Shown: positions 10,445 through 21,254 of the stretch, piece by piece | Layout of the letters: every line of letters begins with the position of its first letter | Position numbering within the stretch: the stretch's first letter is position 1 | Origin: Lactuca virosa | Lineage: Eukaryota; Streptophyta; Magnoliopsida; Asterales; Asteraceae | Length of the DNA: 64,000 bases | Direction: 5' to 3' | Assembly (NCBI GenBank): GCA_928212115.1 | Contig: CAKMRJ010005523.1 | Location: 100,715,772 to 100,779,771 of the forward strand | Notes under the pieces: model-generated | The model's input: the letters and a program-made list of their open reading frames with translations, nothing else | Told to the model about the DNA's origin: nothing | The model's database searches: none | Program-made: the position numbers and the translations under genes

Positions 10445-11006
10445 TTATGGCTGTTCGACAGGTATTGTAGCTTCCTCTCGATTCTGTTGAAGTATCCGTT
10501 TGGTCTCTTCCATTTAACGATCCAACATCATTTGGATCATCGCTTGTACTCCGACCATCGTGATTAGCTCAGGAGTGGCTGCTACAACAGGTATTTACTC
10601 AATCACTGGTGGTTGAGGCTGTTGATTCCTGTTTCCATTCGCGTTCCCGACTCCACTTTGGGTTCTTTCCATTTTGATCTATACACCGAATAGGGCGAAT
10701 TTAGATCTTTATTTAGGATAGACCTTTAAATCATCTGTATCCCTCCGAAACGTTTACATGTTAGTTCTAATATCGTAGTCGTACGTTTAGAATCCTGAAC
10801 ACATAAGGTTTCCAGATCCGGTCGGCAACAGACCATAGATTCAAACAAATAATAGCATATAGCACATAAAAGCATTTTAGGCATCTTTCCTAAAATAAAC
10901 TAGTGCTTGTGTCTAAAATATAGTAGACACTCATCTCAAAATCATCGCTTAGCATCCTAAGTTTAAGTCTAGAAATCCTAGAAATTCCTAGTTCGCTTAC
11001 ACTAAT
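10445..11006. other. Chromovirus 5' leader, non-coding
   Basis: Between gag and the primer site. It contains in-frame stops near gag (for example at 10445-10520, where gag-like text continues in broken form) and no other gene. Confidence 0.6.
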
Positions 11007-11018
11007 GCTCTAATACCA
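11007..11018 (-). other. Primer binding site, initiator tRNA-Met type
   Basis: On the minus strand TGGTATTAGAGC, two bases after the LTR end. It differs from the usual TGGTATCAGAGC at one position (C to T). Confidence 0.85.
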
Positions 11019-11020
11019 AC

Positions 11021-12823
11021 TGTGACATCCCCATTTTCACGGCCAGAAAAGACCGATTTTGTTTATGCTTTGTTTGAAAATCAGAGTAACATTTTAAATA
11101 AAAGTGTTGCGGAATTTGTTCCCAAAATAAAATATGATAAAGATTTACCAAAGCATTTTCGAAGAAATGTATTTCATTAAAAACCACGGGATGTCATGTT
11201 CGCTACAGATCAAAAGCATAAACAGTACAATATAAGCCTTACAACATTTATTCATAACTACAGACCTATAATCCATAATCCCTCAGCCAAACATCACATC
11301 TATGCTCGATTGCCACTACCTGTAATACAAGAAACTGAGTGGGTCAGGCTTGGGAGCCTGGTGAGCACATTGGGTTTTCAACCCACAATAAATAAGTTTA
11401 TTAATTTCATCAACCAACAATAACCCGATTACCCGTTCCCGTTATCCTCACTTTACGTCCCTAAAACATCTATCATAAGGGACCTAGCCTAAGGATCATC
11501 ATCGGGACGGACACTACTGCTAAGGGGGTTCCTCAGCAATAAATGTCCTTAAGGCAACCATGAGGGGGATGGAGTATACCGGTGAACACATCGTTCACAA
11601 ACACCTATAGGTTGCGAGCCTGATAGCGTTTCACTGGACTGTCTAGAAAAGTCCGTGGTCATCATTTATACTCCGCTAGATGACTGGAAACATCGTCAAC
11701 ATCGAGGCCTCTCATCATTTTATTTCATCACACCCAAATATTACATCTAACCATGTTTTACCCAACACATTTTGTAGATATAAAATACATATACGGTTTA
11801 AATCATTTAAAACATATATAAAATCTTTCATCCATCATAGACAACAAGTATTCAGATAATATGCACACATAGCACATAATTTATATAAAATACTTCATAT
11901 CTATGTATAAGTTGAAAGTGACTATGCACTCACTTGTTAAAATGACGACTCGAAATTTGAGCAGCGCTTCACTTCTTAACAATATGATTTGCTTCGATGA
12001 AACCTAGTTTTATTATCACTAGATTTTAGTCTAATATTTATTGCGACTAATTATTAGTCTAGATTCATCATTAAATCAAAGTCTACTTCATGATCTATCA
12101 AGTAAGGAACAACCAGGTAGGATCATATCGGAGGTAGGGTCTGTTTGGTATACGAAGTATACTGTTTGAAAATCCCACTTTAAACACCTCACTAAATCAC
12201 AGCCTAGACATCATTCCCGTAAGTAGATCAATCAGTATAACGAATTTGAATCACTGATAAATCATATTTATAGGTTCATAATAACGATATTATATTTAAA
12301 TATAAGCTATATTCAAAGTACGGTAGGCGTATCTCACTTACAACAGGTTTTTATTAAAAATCGGGCTTCGCTGGAACAGCGTTTCTGATCCGAAAAGCTC
12401 TTTTCTCGGAGCCTTCGGGAGCCTCGGGGCTTCCTTCTGGTGCTAGAGGGTTTTCCTAGGCTTTAGGGGGGGTTAGAGAGAGAGTTTAGAGAGAGAAAGT
12501 GAAGTTGGAAGGTGTGAGAACTCCTAAAAGTTCGACAGGCGATAACTTCTTCGTTATAATTCGGATTTCGGCGTTCTTTATATATCCGGAATCCTTGTTT
12601 CGAACACTAAAACTTTATGTATAGATATTAGGTTTATCTAACACTTTGTTTTTGACGCTTATTTTTATTATGTCTTTATAAGCCAATATATAAGCACATA
12701 AAATAAAACAACTCACATAATATTCAAATAATTCATCTTTATTACTTCAAAATAGGTTACAATGGTTGGCCTTGACTACTACATCATTATACTAATGCGT
12801 AGCCCAGAAACACGGGCATTACA
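11021..12823 (-). repeat. 5' LTR of the chromovirus, promoter region deleted
   Basis: LTR of 1803 bp, matching 82-2514 end to end except for a deletion of about 650 bp at 12520/12521. There the leader-side text GGTGTGAGAA joins directly to TAAAAGTTCGACA, which lies at about 2216 in the full LTR. The deletion removes the region equivalent to 1561-2215, including the TATA-like box. Confidence 0.92.
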
Positions 12824-12828
12824 CAAAC
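12824..12828. repeat. Target-site duplication CAAAC, right copy
   Basis: Exact repeat of 77-81. Immediately after it the host sequence continues in register with 48502 onward. Confidence 0.9.
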
Positions 12829-13382
12829 CTTTGTAGAAAGTTACGATAACTGGATTAGACATCTTAGTCTACAGATGAAAATCATGTTTATGAACTGTTA
12901 TTCCATTTTAAGTTTGCATCTTTGCTAAATTTCTCATGAATTGCCATTAATATTCATGCATTATGATTTCTTCTACTTTACTACATTTTAGGACAACGGC
13001 TCGCATCTTTGCTATTCCGAACCACCTGTATTGGTTCTTCTCTGTTCCGGATAAATCCTTTTCTTTTTAGACTTCTATCTTGGAAAAAATATAAGCATTC
13101 AAAATATATATGTCGGGATCCAAATGGAGTCTAAAAGAAGAGGATATATTAGGAACATAGAGGAATTATTGGAGGCGGATACTGAGATGTCCAGAAGTCA
13201 ATAATCTGGATTTACGAATATTGGAAAGTAGGAATGAAGATTTCATGAAAGGGAAAATGTTGTCATCAAAGATGAGAATGATAAAGGTAAACGTTTTTTT
13301 TGTCCTCGACGAGAATGAATCATTGTAACCCTATTAAGTTCGACTTTCATCCCTCAAATATAGGATGTTGGGTAACAAGTTT
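12829..13382. other. Duplication copy A, unassigned host sequence
   Basis: Paralogous to about 48502-49058. It contains a splice-like acceptor before GACAACGGCTCGCATCTTTG and a short open piece starting ATGGAGTC (near 13124) that is closed by a stop in this copy. I do not recognise a gene. Confidence 0.5.
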
Positions 13383-13941
13383 TGTTAAAACTAACGTTCT
13401 TTTTCAAACTAATGCATCTTATAATCGATTTTCCTTGTACCCTTCATAGAATTCTGAATAATCGTTTATTTAGGGGTTATTTATGTATACCTGGTGAAAT
13501 ATTGGATTGTGCCTTGTTTTGTCTAAACTTACAGGATTGTTGGACACACGAATCTTTTGTGGATTGGGTTTGGATGGTTTTACTTGGATCTTTTGTGGAT
13601 TGGGTTCGGATGGTTTTACTTGGATCCGGTGCAATGTTTTATATGAAGCTCAGCCCAAAGTATATAGAGTGAATGTGTTTGTTTCTCTCATAACTGAGAT
13701 TCATATCACACACTCAACTTACAGACTCTTCATCTGTAGATTAGGGTTCTTCTTTGAGTTCTTCATTGTTCATAGAATTCTTTTGTGTCTTAGGTTTAGG
13801 TGAGTGTAGATTAAAGAGTGTTCTGTAGTGAGGATTGGTTGTAGAGTGTTGAGTGATTCGTTGTAGAGAGTTTTCAGTTGTAAGCTTTGTAAAACCAACT
13901 GGTTCTTTATAAATAAAATAAGTTGATGTTGGGAATTCTTT
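13383..13941 (+). repeat. Copia 5' LTR, copy A
   Basis: Matches the 3' LTR at 16166 and both LTRs in copy B. A short internal duplication around 13556-13625 (TTTGTGGATTGGGTT..GATGGTTTTACTTGGAT, twice) is specific to this LTR. Confidence 0.75.
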
Positions 13942-15224
13942 GGAGCCATTTTCGACTAGTTTATGAGTTTTGCTTTATTTGGTCTAGGTTTTTGTTGTAC
14001 CTCATTTGGTCTTGTTTGATCTAAAGTCTCTAGTGTGTTTAGGTCTAGATCTTTGTTCAGATCAATTTTGGTGTCAACCAAGGGTTTCCTATGTTCTTCT
14101 TAGGCCTAGATAGGTGCTTAGATTTATTTTAATGTTTGTTCTTGATCGGGCTTGTTTCTTGATAGCTATTAATTCTAATTGGGATTTGTTTCAACTAGAT
14201 ATCAATAATGCTTTTCTGGTGAACTTGATGAAAGTGTTTATATGAGTCTTCCACCTTATTATCACACTAAAGGTGATGATAGGGTTTGAAAGACTCTTAA
14301 AATCTTTGTATGGCCTTAAGCAGACACCTAGGAAGTGGAATGAAAAGTTGTATTCCTCTCTTCTTGAATTTGGGTTTGTGCAAAGAATAAATGGTTTGTC
14401 CTTATTTGTGAAATTTAAGAATAATTGTTGTTATTCTGTTTGTTTTTATACGTAGATGACATTATTTTAATTGACAATGATTTAGTTGAAATTGATAATC
14501 TTAAACTATTTTAAAATCTAAGTTTTTAATTAAGGATTTAGGAGAACTTAAAATTATCCTTGGGCTTGAAGTTATTGATGTTGAGAATTTGTTTGTCTCA
14601 AAGAAAATAATGCTTAGAACTTTTGCATGATTTTGGTATGGTAGGGTCTAATCCTATCAAAATTACTTTAGATTCCAATGTTGTTATTAGAAGTGATAGA
14701 ATTGATAAAATGATTTCTTTATTGCAAAATGTTACTGAATTTCAGAAATTTATTGGGAAACATATATACTTAATGAATACCAGACTTGACACTTCCTATA
14801 TTGTGTAAGTTTTGAGTCAATTCATGCACAGTCCTAGAAAATCTCACCTTAATATTGTTATGAGATCGTTATGGTTTTTAAAGTCCAATCCTTGTATGGG
14901 AATTATTATAAGCAGGTCTAGTTGTTTTTCATTAAAAGAATTTGTTGATGCTGACCGGATAAAGTGCTTATTGTCTAGGACATTTGTAACAAGGAAATTA
15001 TTATAAGGAGGTCTAGTTGTTTTTCATTAAAAGAATTTGTTAATGCTAACTGGATAAAGTGCTTATTGTCTAGGAGATTTGTAACTGGTTTTTCTGTGTT
15101 TTTGGGAGATTCTCTTATTTCTTGGTAAAGCGAGAAACAAGATACAGTCTCACGTTCATCCACTTAGTCTGAATACCATGCTCTTGGTACTATTACTTGT
15201 GATGTTATTTGGATATTAAAAGTT

Positions 15225-15405
15225 GAGAAATTAAATATCCTCCTAATTTTTGTCCCTACTATCCTCCTACCTATTTTAGATTGTGACAAGTGTCATTAAA
15301 TTTAATTTAAATTTGATTGAAATGTTAAATTTGTACACTTGTCATCATCTTAAATAGGTAGGAAGAAAAGTAGGAACAAAAAGGTAGGAGGATATTTAAT
15401 TTTCC
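15225..15405. mobile_element. Small MITE with 9-bp target duplication
   Basis: 181 bp, absent from the paralogous site near 50680. Terminal inverted repeats of about 70 bp, beginning GAGAAATTAAATATCCTCCTA and GGAAAATTAAATATCCTCCTA. Flanked by TTAAAAGTT at 15216-15224 and 15406-15414. A 9-bp duplication suggests a Mutator-type (MULE) origin; the family assignment is inference. Confidence 0.88.
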
Positions 15406-15549
15406 TTAAAAGTTTTGTTTGATCTTAGGATTAACGATTTGCTTCTGGTTCTTATTTTTTTATGATAATGATTCTGCAATAAAATTGGTTTGAATTCGGT
15501 ATTTCATGAAAAAAAAGCATTTGGATATTGATACTCATTTTATTAGAGA

Positions 15550-15962
15550 AAACTAGTTGTGAGACTCATGTATTACATGGGTTAATTTTAAAAAAAGTTA
15601 AATATAAAAGTCAAAAAAAATTTAGAACTTTGAATTTATAAGAAAATAAGAAAAATAATGAATTATTATAATGGAAATTTATTTTATCTTTTAAATTTAA
15701 ACAAATAATTTAAATAAATAAAATAAACTAATGAGCTTTAATTTTGAGAATTTTGAAATTAAAAGGTAAGTTCATTAATGAAATTGATACCTATTTATTA
15801 CTACATTTATTGCAATTATTACATTAAAATATTATGTGAAATTTAATAAAATAGAAAACATCATAAAATGACATGTGGAAAAAAAATTTAATTCAAAATA
15901 ACCATAAAATGACATTTGGAAAATTGAATGTAAGTGTGACAAGTGGCAAAAAAACCTTTATT
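15550..15962. mobile_element. Small DNA element with 9-bp target duplication
   Basis: 413 bp, AT-rich, beginning AACTAGTTGTGAGACTCATG and ending GGCAAAAAAACCTTTATTT. It is absent from the copy B paralogue near 50820, where TATTAGAGAAAATG runs through. TATTAGAGA flanks it at 15541-15549 and 15963-15971. No clear terminal inverted repeat; a non-TIR MULE is the likeliest class. Confidence 0.75.
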
Positions 15963-16137
15963 TATTAGAGAGAATGAGTCTAAAGGTCTAGTTCAAGTTT
16001 GCAAAATTGATTCAGATCAAAATGTGGCCGATATTTTCACTAAAGCTTTCGTTTCTGGTCAACATAATTTATTGTGTAGAAAAGTAGGTCTTATGGATGC
16101 TTTTCAAAATAAGTAATGTTTTTTTAATGATCAATTT

Positions 16138-16165
16138 GTGTGTGTGTGTGTGTGTGGGGGGGGGG
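16138..16165 (+). repeat. GT microsatellite and G-run at copia polypurine site
   Basis: (TG)n followed by ten or so G immediately before the 3' LTR. In copy B the same place (50990-51018) has a longer G-run with interrupted TG. The G-run occupies the polypurine tract position. Confidence 0.75.
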
Positions 16166-16755
16166 TGTTAAAAATATGAACAATTTTCCTATTTCAAACT
16201 TATCATTGAAACTTATAATGTCTTGGGTTGTTTGTGTTTGTTTTCTAAAGATTCAAGGGTTAGTATGTAAATGTTATTGGTATGTTATTTGATAAAAATT
16301 GTTGTTTAGGGGCTAATTATGTATATCTAGTGAAGTATTGGATTGCGCCTTGTTTTGTCTAAACTTACAGGATTGTTGGACACACGCATCTTTTGTGGAT
16401 CGGGTTTAGATGGTTTTACTTGGATCCAGGTGCAATATTTGATCCGAAGATCAGCCCGAAGTATAAAGGGTGAATGTGTGCATATTTCTCTCATAACTAA
16501 GATTCATATCACACACACACTCAACTCACAGACTCTCTTGTTCTCTTGCCTTCATCTATAGATTAGGGTTCTTCATTGTTCATAGAATTCATTTGTGTGT
16601 TAGGTTTAGGTGAGCGTAGATGCGAGAGTGCTTTGTAGTGAGGATTGGTTGTAGAGTGTTGAGTGATCTTTTGTAGAGAGTGTTCAGTTGTAAGTTTCGT
16701 AAAACCAACTGATTCTTTATAAATAAAATAAGAACTGTTGATGTTGGTAATTCTT
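16166..16755 (+). repeat. Copia 3' LTR, copy A
   Basis: Begins TGTTAAAAATATGAAC and runs to about 16755. Uninterrupted here; the copy B equivalent is split by a solo LTR. Confidence 0.8.
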
Positions 16756-17260
16756 TTTGTTTTTATGTGCTTCTTATTATTAAGGATTATTTGAGTATTA
16801 TTATAAGGATTTATACGACTATTATACAAAGATATCAGTTTTTATTTATTCATTTCTTTTGTTTTCCTTCTCTTTGGTAATTTTTAGCCTTATAACCTTC
16901 TCCTTTAAAGTCAATTATGTTAATATACATGAAATTTTGTCTCATGGTTTTCTATATATTAGGGGTTCGATATAGATTTATCTTATTGATATTATTATTT
17001 TGCTTCATTTTATCATCATATTTAATAGACCATGTAAGGAATGATTATCGCAGAATGTCTACTGAGAAAATACAAAGAGAAGTCAAGGACGAAGAACTCG
17101 AGAGCAAAAAGAGAGGCAATTTTTATTAATAAATGGCACAATTAGGATTTGCAACAATTGAAATAATCCAAGAAACTACTATCTTGGGTTCATCGAAAAT
17201 CAAATATAGAAAGACAAAAAAACATTTTGGATTAAAATTAAATGACAATGCTCTTAAAGG
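16756..17260. other. Unassigned sequence shared by both duplication copies
   Basis: Matches 54452-55320. A short frame (16917-17129) reads a hydrophobic stretch followed by VRNDYRRMSTEKIQREVKDE; copy B keeps the same text with few changes (54690-54830). I do not recognise the protein. Copy B has about 390 bp more (54860-55240) that is missing here. Confidence 0.45.
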
Positions 17261-17920
17261 ATAAAGAGCTTAGTGGTTTGTCAATTGGTAGTCTGCATGC
17301 CTTTAATGGCGAGAATCTGTTGTGGGTTTGGATTGTTAAAAATTAAAAGTATCTATGGTAATGATGGGGGCTTTTCAATGGCTGATACGGACAGATCAAA
17401 AATAGGGGTTTGGTTAGGTGTTCTGAAGCTTGTGTCTGACCTTCATTCTGATGGATTACTTTCGTTTTATTCCATTACTAGGAAAGTGGGGAATGGTGCC
17501 TCTATTAGGTTTTGGTTGGATTTTTGGTGTGGTGATATGATTTTGAGGTTTTGATTTCCTAGACTTTTCGCCCTGGCAGTCAATGACAAGAATATGGTTA
17601 GTGATTATTAGATAGACAATAGGTGGGAGATTGCTTGGATTCAGCTTATTGGTGGAGGATCTCTTCAATCATAGTTGTTGCAACTGATGGATATGCTTAT
17701 TTATATCAGTGCATCTCATGCACGAGGTGGATTCTTGGAGTTGAAAGATTGGATTGGAAGAGGAGTTCACGGTTAAAAGTGTTAGAGTTCAAGCTTGTTA
17801 CGTATAGGTGCGGATCATACTAGATGGAATAATAGTTTTCCTATCAAAGTTAATTTCTTTATTTGGAGAGTGTTGCAGAACAAATTGCCAACTAGATGTA
17901 ATCTTAATAGGATGAGAGTT
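17261..17920 (+). pseudogene. LINE 3' fragment (post-RT region), copy A
   Basis: Broken frames matching the C-terminal region of plant L1-like retrotransposons: GNGASIRFWLDFWCGD (17488-17535) and a zf-RVT-like segment FPIKVNFFIWRVLQNKLPTR (17838-17898). Paralogous to 55320-55970. It is cut at 17921 by an LTR-like sequence; copy B runs on to a poly-A tail. Confidence 0.82.
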
Positions 17921-19050
17921 CGTAACATCCTGTTTCCTGCCATTTCTAAGCCGTGGAAGGAGGTAATGTTAGTTAAGAGAAAAGTCATAGGCCGGGTTCT
18001 TGCATAAAATATGGATTTTTGTTCGAGAAGTTTTTAGTCCAAGATATTTATATAGAATTGTAAATCTCCTCAATACCTTTCCGTTGATATAAGGATCATC
18101 GAAAATGGAGTTGGAACGAAGAAGTTATGACCATGTGAAGTTAGGACAATTTTGGGTTAGCTGCATAAGTTGGGCGTACGGGGAGTACGCCGGGCATAAT
18201 AGGCATCCCTTGTATGTAGTGCATAGCAGGAGTATGTTGGACATACGCGATCAGTGCCCAAACCCTATTTTCGTGGTTTGAGCCCTATTTAAGCTCCTTA
18301 ACTTACCCAAACCCATTCCATTCTCAACCTCCACCTCTCCAACACCCTCCTTTGAAACCCTAACCATAGTTTGATCCTTATGAGCAAAAAGAAGGTGTTT
18401 TTAAGTGATTTGGAGTGTTCTTGGTACACGTTGGAGAATAAGGAACTCATTGAAGAAGCGTTGGCTGCATTGAAACTTGTAGATCCATACTTTGTTCACC
18501 TTGATCTTTCTTTTGGAGGTATAAAGCTTAAATCTTGATGATGCATTTGTTAGAGCTAGCTAGTTTTGGATGTTATGAGATTTTGGTTACTTTAGTGCAT
18601 ACACATCATTTTGATTTAGATCTAAAGGTTGGAAACTTGGACATAATGGATTAAGTTGAAAAAAGATGCATTTTTGGTCCCTTTGAGACTTAACATCTAG
18701 ATCTTGTTTATTGGGACCATTCCAATGTATAAAGTTGGAAACTTTATCCATTATGAAGCTATTAGGAACCATAAAAATGCGATCTTGGTCCTTTTATCCC
18801 TTCCATGCAAGAGTTGTGATGTCTTAATGGATCAATAAGTTAAGGTTTTAGCTTTTGGACCTTCCCTAGCCATGGAAAGTCATAAAGATGGAAACTTTAT
18901 GACTTAAGACAATGTTTTGAAGCTAGATCTAAGTTTGGGTGAAAAGTCCTTAACGGATTAAGCACTTAATGAAGGAGTGGGATCAGGCTGCGTATGCTGG
19001 GTGTATGTTGAGTACGTTGGACGTACTCAACTGCCTTGGACTTTGACTTT
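17921..19050 (+). repeat. Truncated gypsy-type LTR
   Basis: Begins CGTAACATCC (expected TGTAACATCC) where homology to LINE copy B stops. It carries the features of the LTRs at 21255, 24300 and 41949: GTACGC-type palindromes (18173-18191; 18990-19030), a TATTTAAG promoter-like site at 18288-18295, a leader ending in phrases about plus-strand purines, and paired repeats of the text around GGAAACTTTATG. No internal region follows, so it is a fragment or a solo LTR with a lost end. Confidence 0.65.
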
Positions 19051-19205
19051 TATTGACTTCCATGGTCGCAACCACCACCAATACCACCACCACAAACCAC
19101 CACCTTCCACAATAACCAGTCAAACACAACCGTTTCTACCACCACCGCGGTTGCGACTACCAACCGCCACACCACCACCCACACCCCCACCGCAACTGTG
19201 ACCAC
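19051..19205. repeat. ACC-rich simple sequence
   Basis: Degenerate ACC/CCA trinucleotide tract; the overlapping His/Pro and Val-rich frames on the two strands are composition artefacts. Confidence 0.7.
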
Positions 19206-20650
19206 CGCCAAAATTTTACTATTTATATAATTGATATAATGTATCTGAACATATAAGTAAGAAAACAAAGTAAAATTAAGTAAAACAAACAAAAAGGATA
19301 ATTATGTCATTTTACTTGGATTCCAATTCCATTTCCTACGAATCAAACAGAATCTGGAATTAATTCCAATTCCATTTCCTACCAACCAAACATGATATGA
19401 AATTTGATTCAAATTCCTGACAGATTAATTTTCCAATTCCAATTGCAATTTCTTCAGAAATATTTTGCGAACCAAACAACATATTAGCTTTTTTACGTAT
19501 TGTTTTCTATTATTACAATTGTTTTTTTGTTTTAATATTGTTTTTAAATTCTCCAATTTTCATATGAAACTTATTGTTTGTTGTTGTTTTTATTATTAAT
19601 GTTTATTATTCTATTTGTCATTTTAGTATTGTTTTTTAATTTTCTATTTTCGACTTGAAACATATATTTTATTGTTTTATAATTTACCAATAAAATTAAC
19701 TTTCAAAATAATCAAAATGTTTGCTAGGAAGTGATAGATGAAATTAGTAACATATAAAGAATAATATAAAAAATCCTTGACTCTAAATTAATAACAAAGA
19801 TATAGGTATTTCTAATGTCATAATTTTAATTGTCATAGTTTTATTCTTATGCAACACGTGAGTTTTTGCCTAGTTAACCATAATCTCATAACTCGTTGTT
19901 TCGACAAGGCTTCCAAAGCCTTTTAAGGTCCATCCAATTATGTAAGCCTATCAAGAAAAACAAAGAATCCATGAACTTTTTGTTAATTATTAAATTAAAT
20001 ATTTATTAATTCAATTATATAATAAATAAAAATTAAATACCTATTATTATTATTTATTTATTTAATAAATAATACAAAATTATAAAATAAATAGTTATTA
20101 TTTGTCCTGGATCTTTTATGACTTTTAGTGTGTGGCCTCATAGTCTCACACATAATTAGTAGTACAATAATTTATTTATTTCTACTCGGGTGGTAGAAAT
20201 TTAAATCATAAGCCATAGCAAATGAGTTTTCCCCAAGTTTTGTTCGGAAGAAATCTCAATCAAGATTCAAGGTTCATTCCAATATTTCATTTATAATCAA
20301 CATCAAACCTAAAAAATAAAGTTTGTTTGGGTATATGTTTTTTTTCTCTGTCTTTTTTTTTGTTTGGGGCGATGCTGTCTCTAAAAACTTTATGTTGATC
20401 GGAAAAAGATAACCTAAAAATCAGGAAAACTTTATTAGTGGTCGTAATGGTCTTTTTTGAACACTTCATGTAATTCATTAAATAAATATGTAAAAAAGGA
20501 AACATACTAAATGTAATATAAACAATCTTTAACTACAATCATTATGCTCCTTTTAAATACTTATCAGTCAAATGTGTATAGAAAAATAACTAAATATGTA
20601 CAACTACAAAAGTAGGTTACTCTCACAAGTTATCATGCTTATTAGATTTA
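19206..20650. other. AT-rich non-coding stretch
   Basis: No gene seen. 19300-19480 repeats the words CCAATTCCATTTCCTAC and ACCAAAC, like the end of a hAT-type MITE whose partner end I could not place. 19980-20100 is almost pure A/T. Confidence 0.6.
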
Positions 20651-20654
20651 TCCA

Positions 20655-20940
20655 ATGTAAGGATGTTATTCGGTCTGGAACCGGAACAGGACCGAAACAG
20701 AATAAACTGAAACCAAATAAACCTCAAACTAAGAACCAAAAACCGGACCGAATACCACTATTTGGTTCCAACCTGTTCCAGCTCAGTTTGGTTCTACTAA
20801 GAAATGTGCTATCTATGAAGAAACTGAAACCGAATAATCGTAAAACTAAGAACCGAAAATCAGACCAAATACCACTATTATGTTCCAACCGGTTCCGGTT
20901 CTGGTTTGATTTAGTTTTTGGTTAAACAACACATCCCTAA
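20655..20940. repeat. Degenerate repeat of the ACCGAA/TTCGGT class
   Basis: Two internal copies of a unit running from GAAACTGAAACC/AAACTGAAACCGAATAA to ACCACTATTTGGTTCCAACC (about 20700-20780 and 20820-20900). Ends AAGGATGTTATTCGG and ACACATCCCTAA could be a poor inverted repeat. It resembles the non-autonomous elements rich in GGTTCGGTT common in plants. The 109-residue frame across it is not a gene. Confidence 0.5.
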
Positions 20941-21254
20941 TCCAAACTGATGATGTTGAAGATGTTGTCTATAACATCAACCACATCTAACCTTTAGTTA
21001 GAAAGAGGGTGGCACAACGATCGAATAAAAAATAAGAGATGAGGTAGAGAAGTTAGATTGTGTGTGGACACCATTAATATATCAAATGGTTTTGGGATTC
21101 TTAAAAGGTTTGTAATGCATACAAACCCGTTTTTATCTAAACAATACCTTTGATTATAAATATTTTTTTCTTGTTTTTGATTCTCGGATTGATATATTTC
21201 CTAGTCCCGGTCACATAATCACACCGAGTGTTGGTGGAGGTGATTTGCATTAAT
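20941..21254. other. Non-coding, nothing recognised
   Basis: AT-rich sequence between two repeats. No gene, RNA or repeat signature seen. Confidence 0.5.

Larger units (their letters stand above)
82..12823 (-). mobile_element. Ty3-gypsy chromovirus (Tekay-like), nested with CACTA
   Basis: Near-complete LTR retrotransposon reading on the minus strand. It starts and ends with TG/CA LTRs (82-2514 and 11021-12823) and is flanked by a perfect 5-bp target duplication, CAAAC at 77-81 and 12824-12828. In minus-strand order: LTR, tRNA-Met-type primer site, gag with a zinc knuckle, reverse transcriptase, RNase H, integrase, chromodomain, polypurine tract, LTR. The chromodomain after integrase places it in the chromoviruses; similarity of the protein motifs suggests Tekay. 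It is defective: protease is essentially missing, the integrase frame has a stop, several frameshifts occur, and a 4.3 kb CACTA element sits in RNase H. The paralogous empty site at about 48497-48501 shows that it inserted after the segmental duplication. Confidence 0.95.
14165..16115 (+). pseudogene. Copia RT and RNase H remnant, copy A
   Basis: Recognisable copia pol fragments in shifting frames: WDLFQLDINNAFL, the box LYGLKQTPRKWN (14300-14345), a thumb region up to SQFMHSPRKSHLN (14812-14860), RNase H pieces (DADRIKCLLSRTFVT; SLISW; SESEYHAL-like) and the final ADIFTKA (16027-16050). Frameshifts and stops throughout. A segment around 14925-15075 (TTTTCATTAAAAGAATTTGTT..) is present twice in tandem in this copy only. 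Interrupted by two small DNA elements. Confidence 0.85.
13383..16755 (+). mobile_element. Decayed Ty1-copia element, copy A
   Basis: LTR retrotransposon remnant with diverged LTRs at 13383-about 13941 and 16166-about 16755. Both begin TGTTAAAA and share the block from TTACAGGATTGTTGGACACACG through the TAAATAAAATAAG tail. The interior holds broken copia RT/RNase H. Gag, protease and integrase were not found, so it is internally deleted. The same element sits at 49059-54451 in duplication copy B, so it predates the duplication. LTR 3' ends are approximate because no clear CA end or primer site could be placed. Confidence 0.85.

Noticed and set aside
18977..19292. His/Pro-rich and Val-rich frames
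   Set aside because: Products of an ACC/GGT simple-sequence tract.
20596..20925. 109-residue plus-strand frame
   Set aside because: Lies in a degenerate ACCGAA/GGTTCC repeat with internal duplication; product is low-complexity Lys/Pro/Asn.
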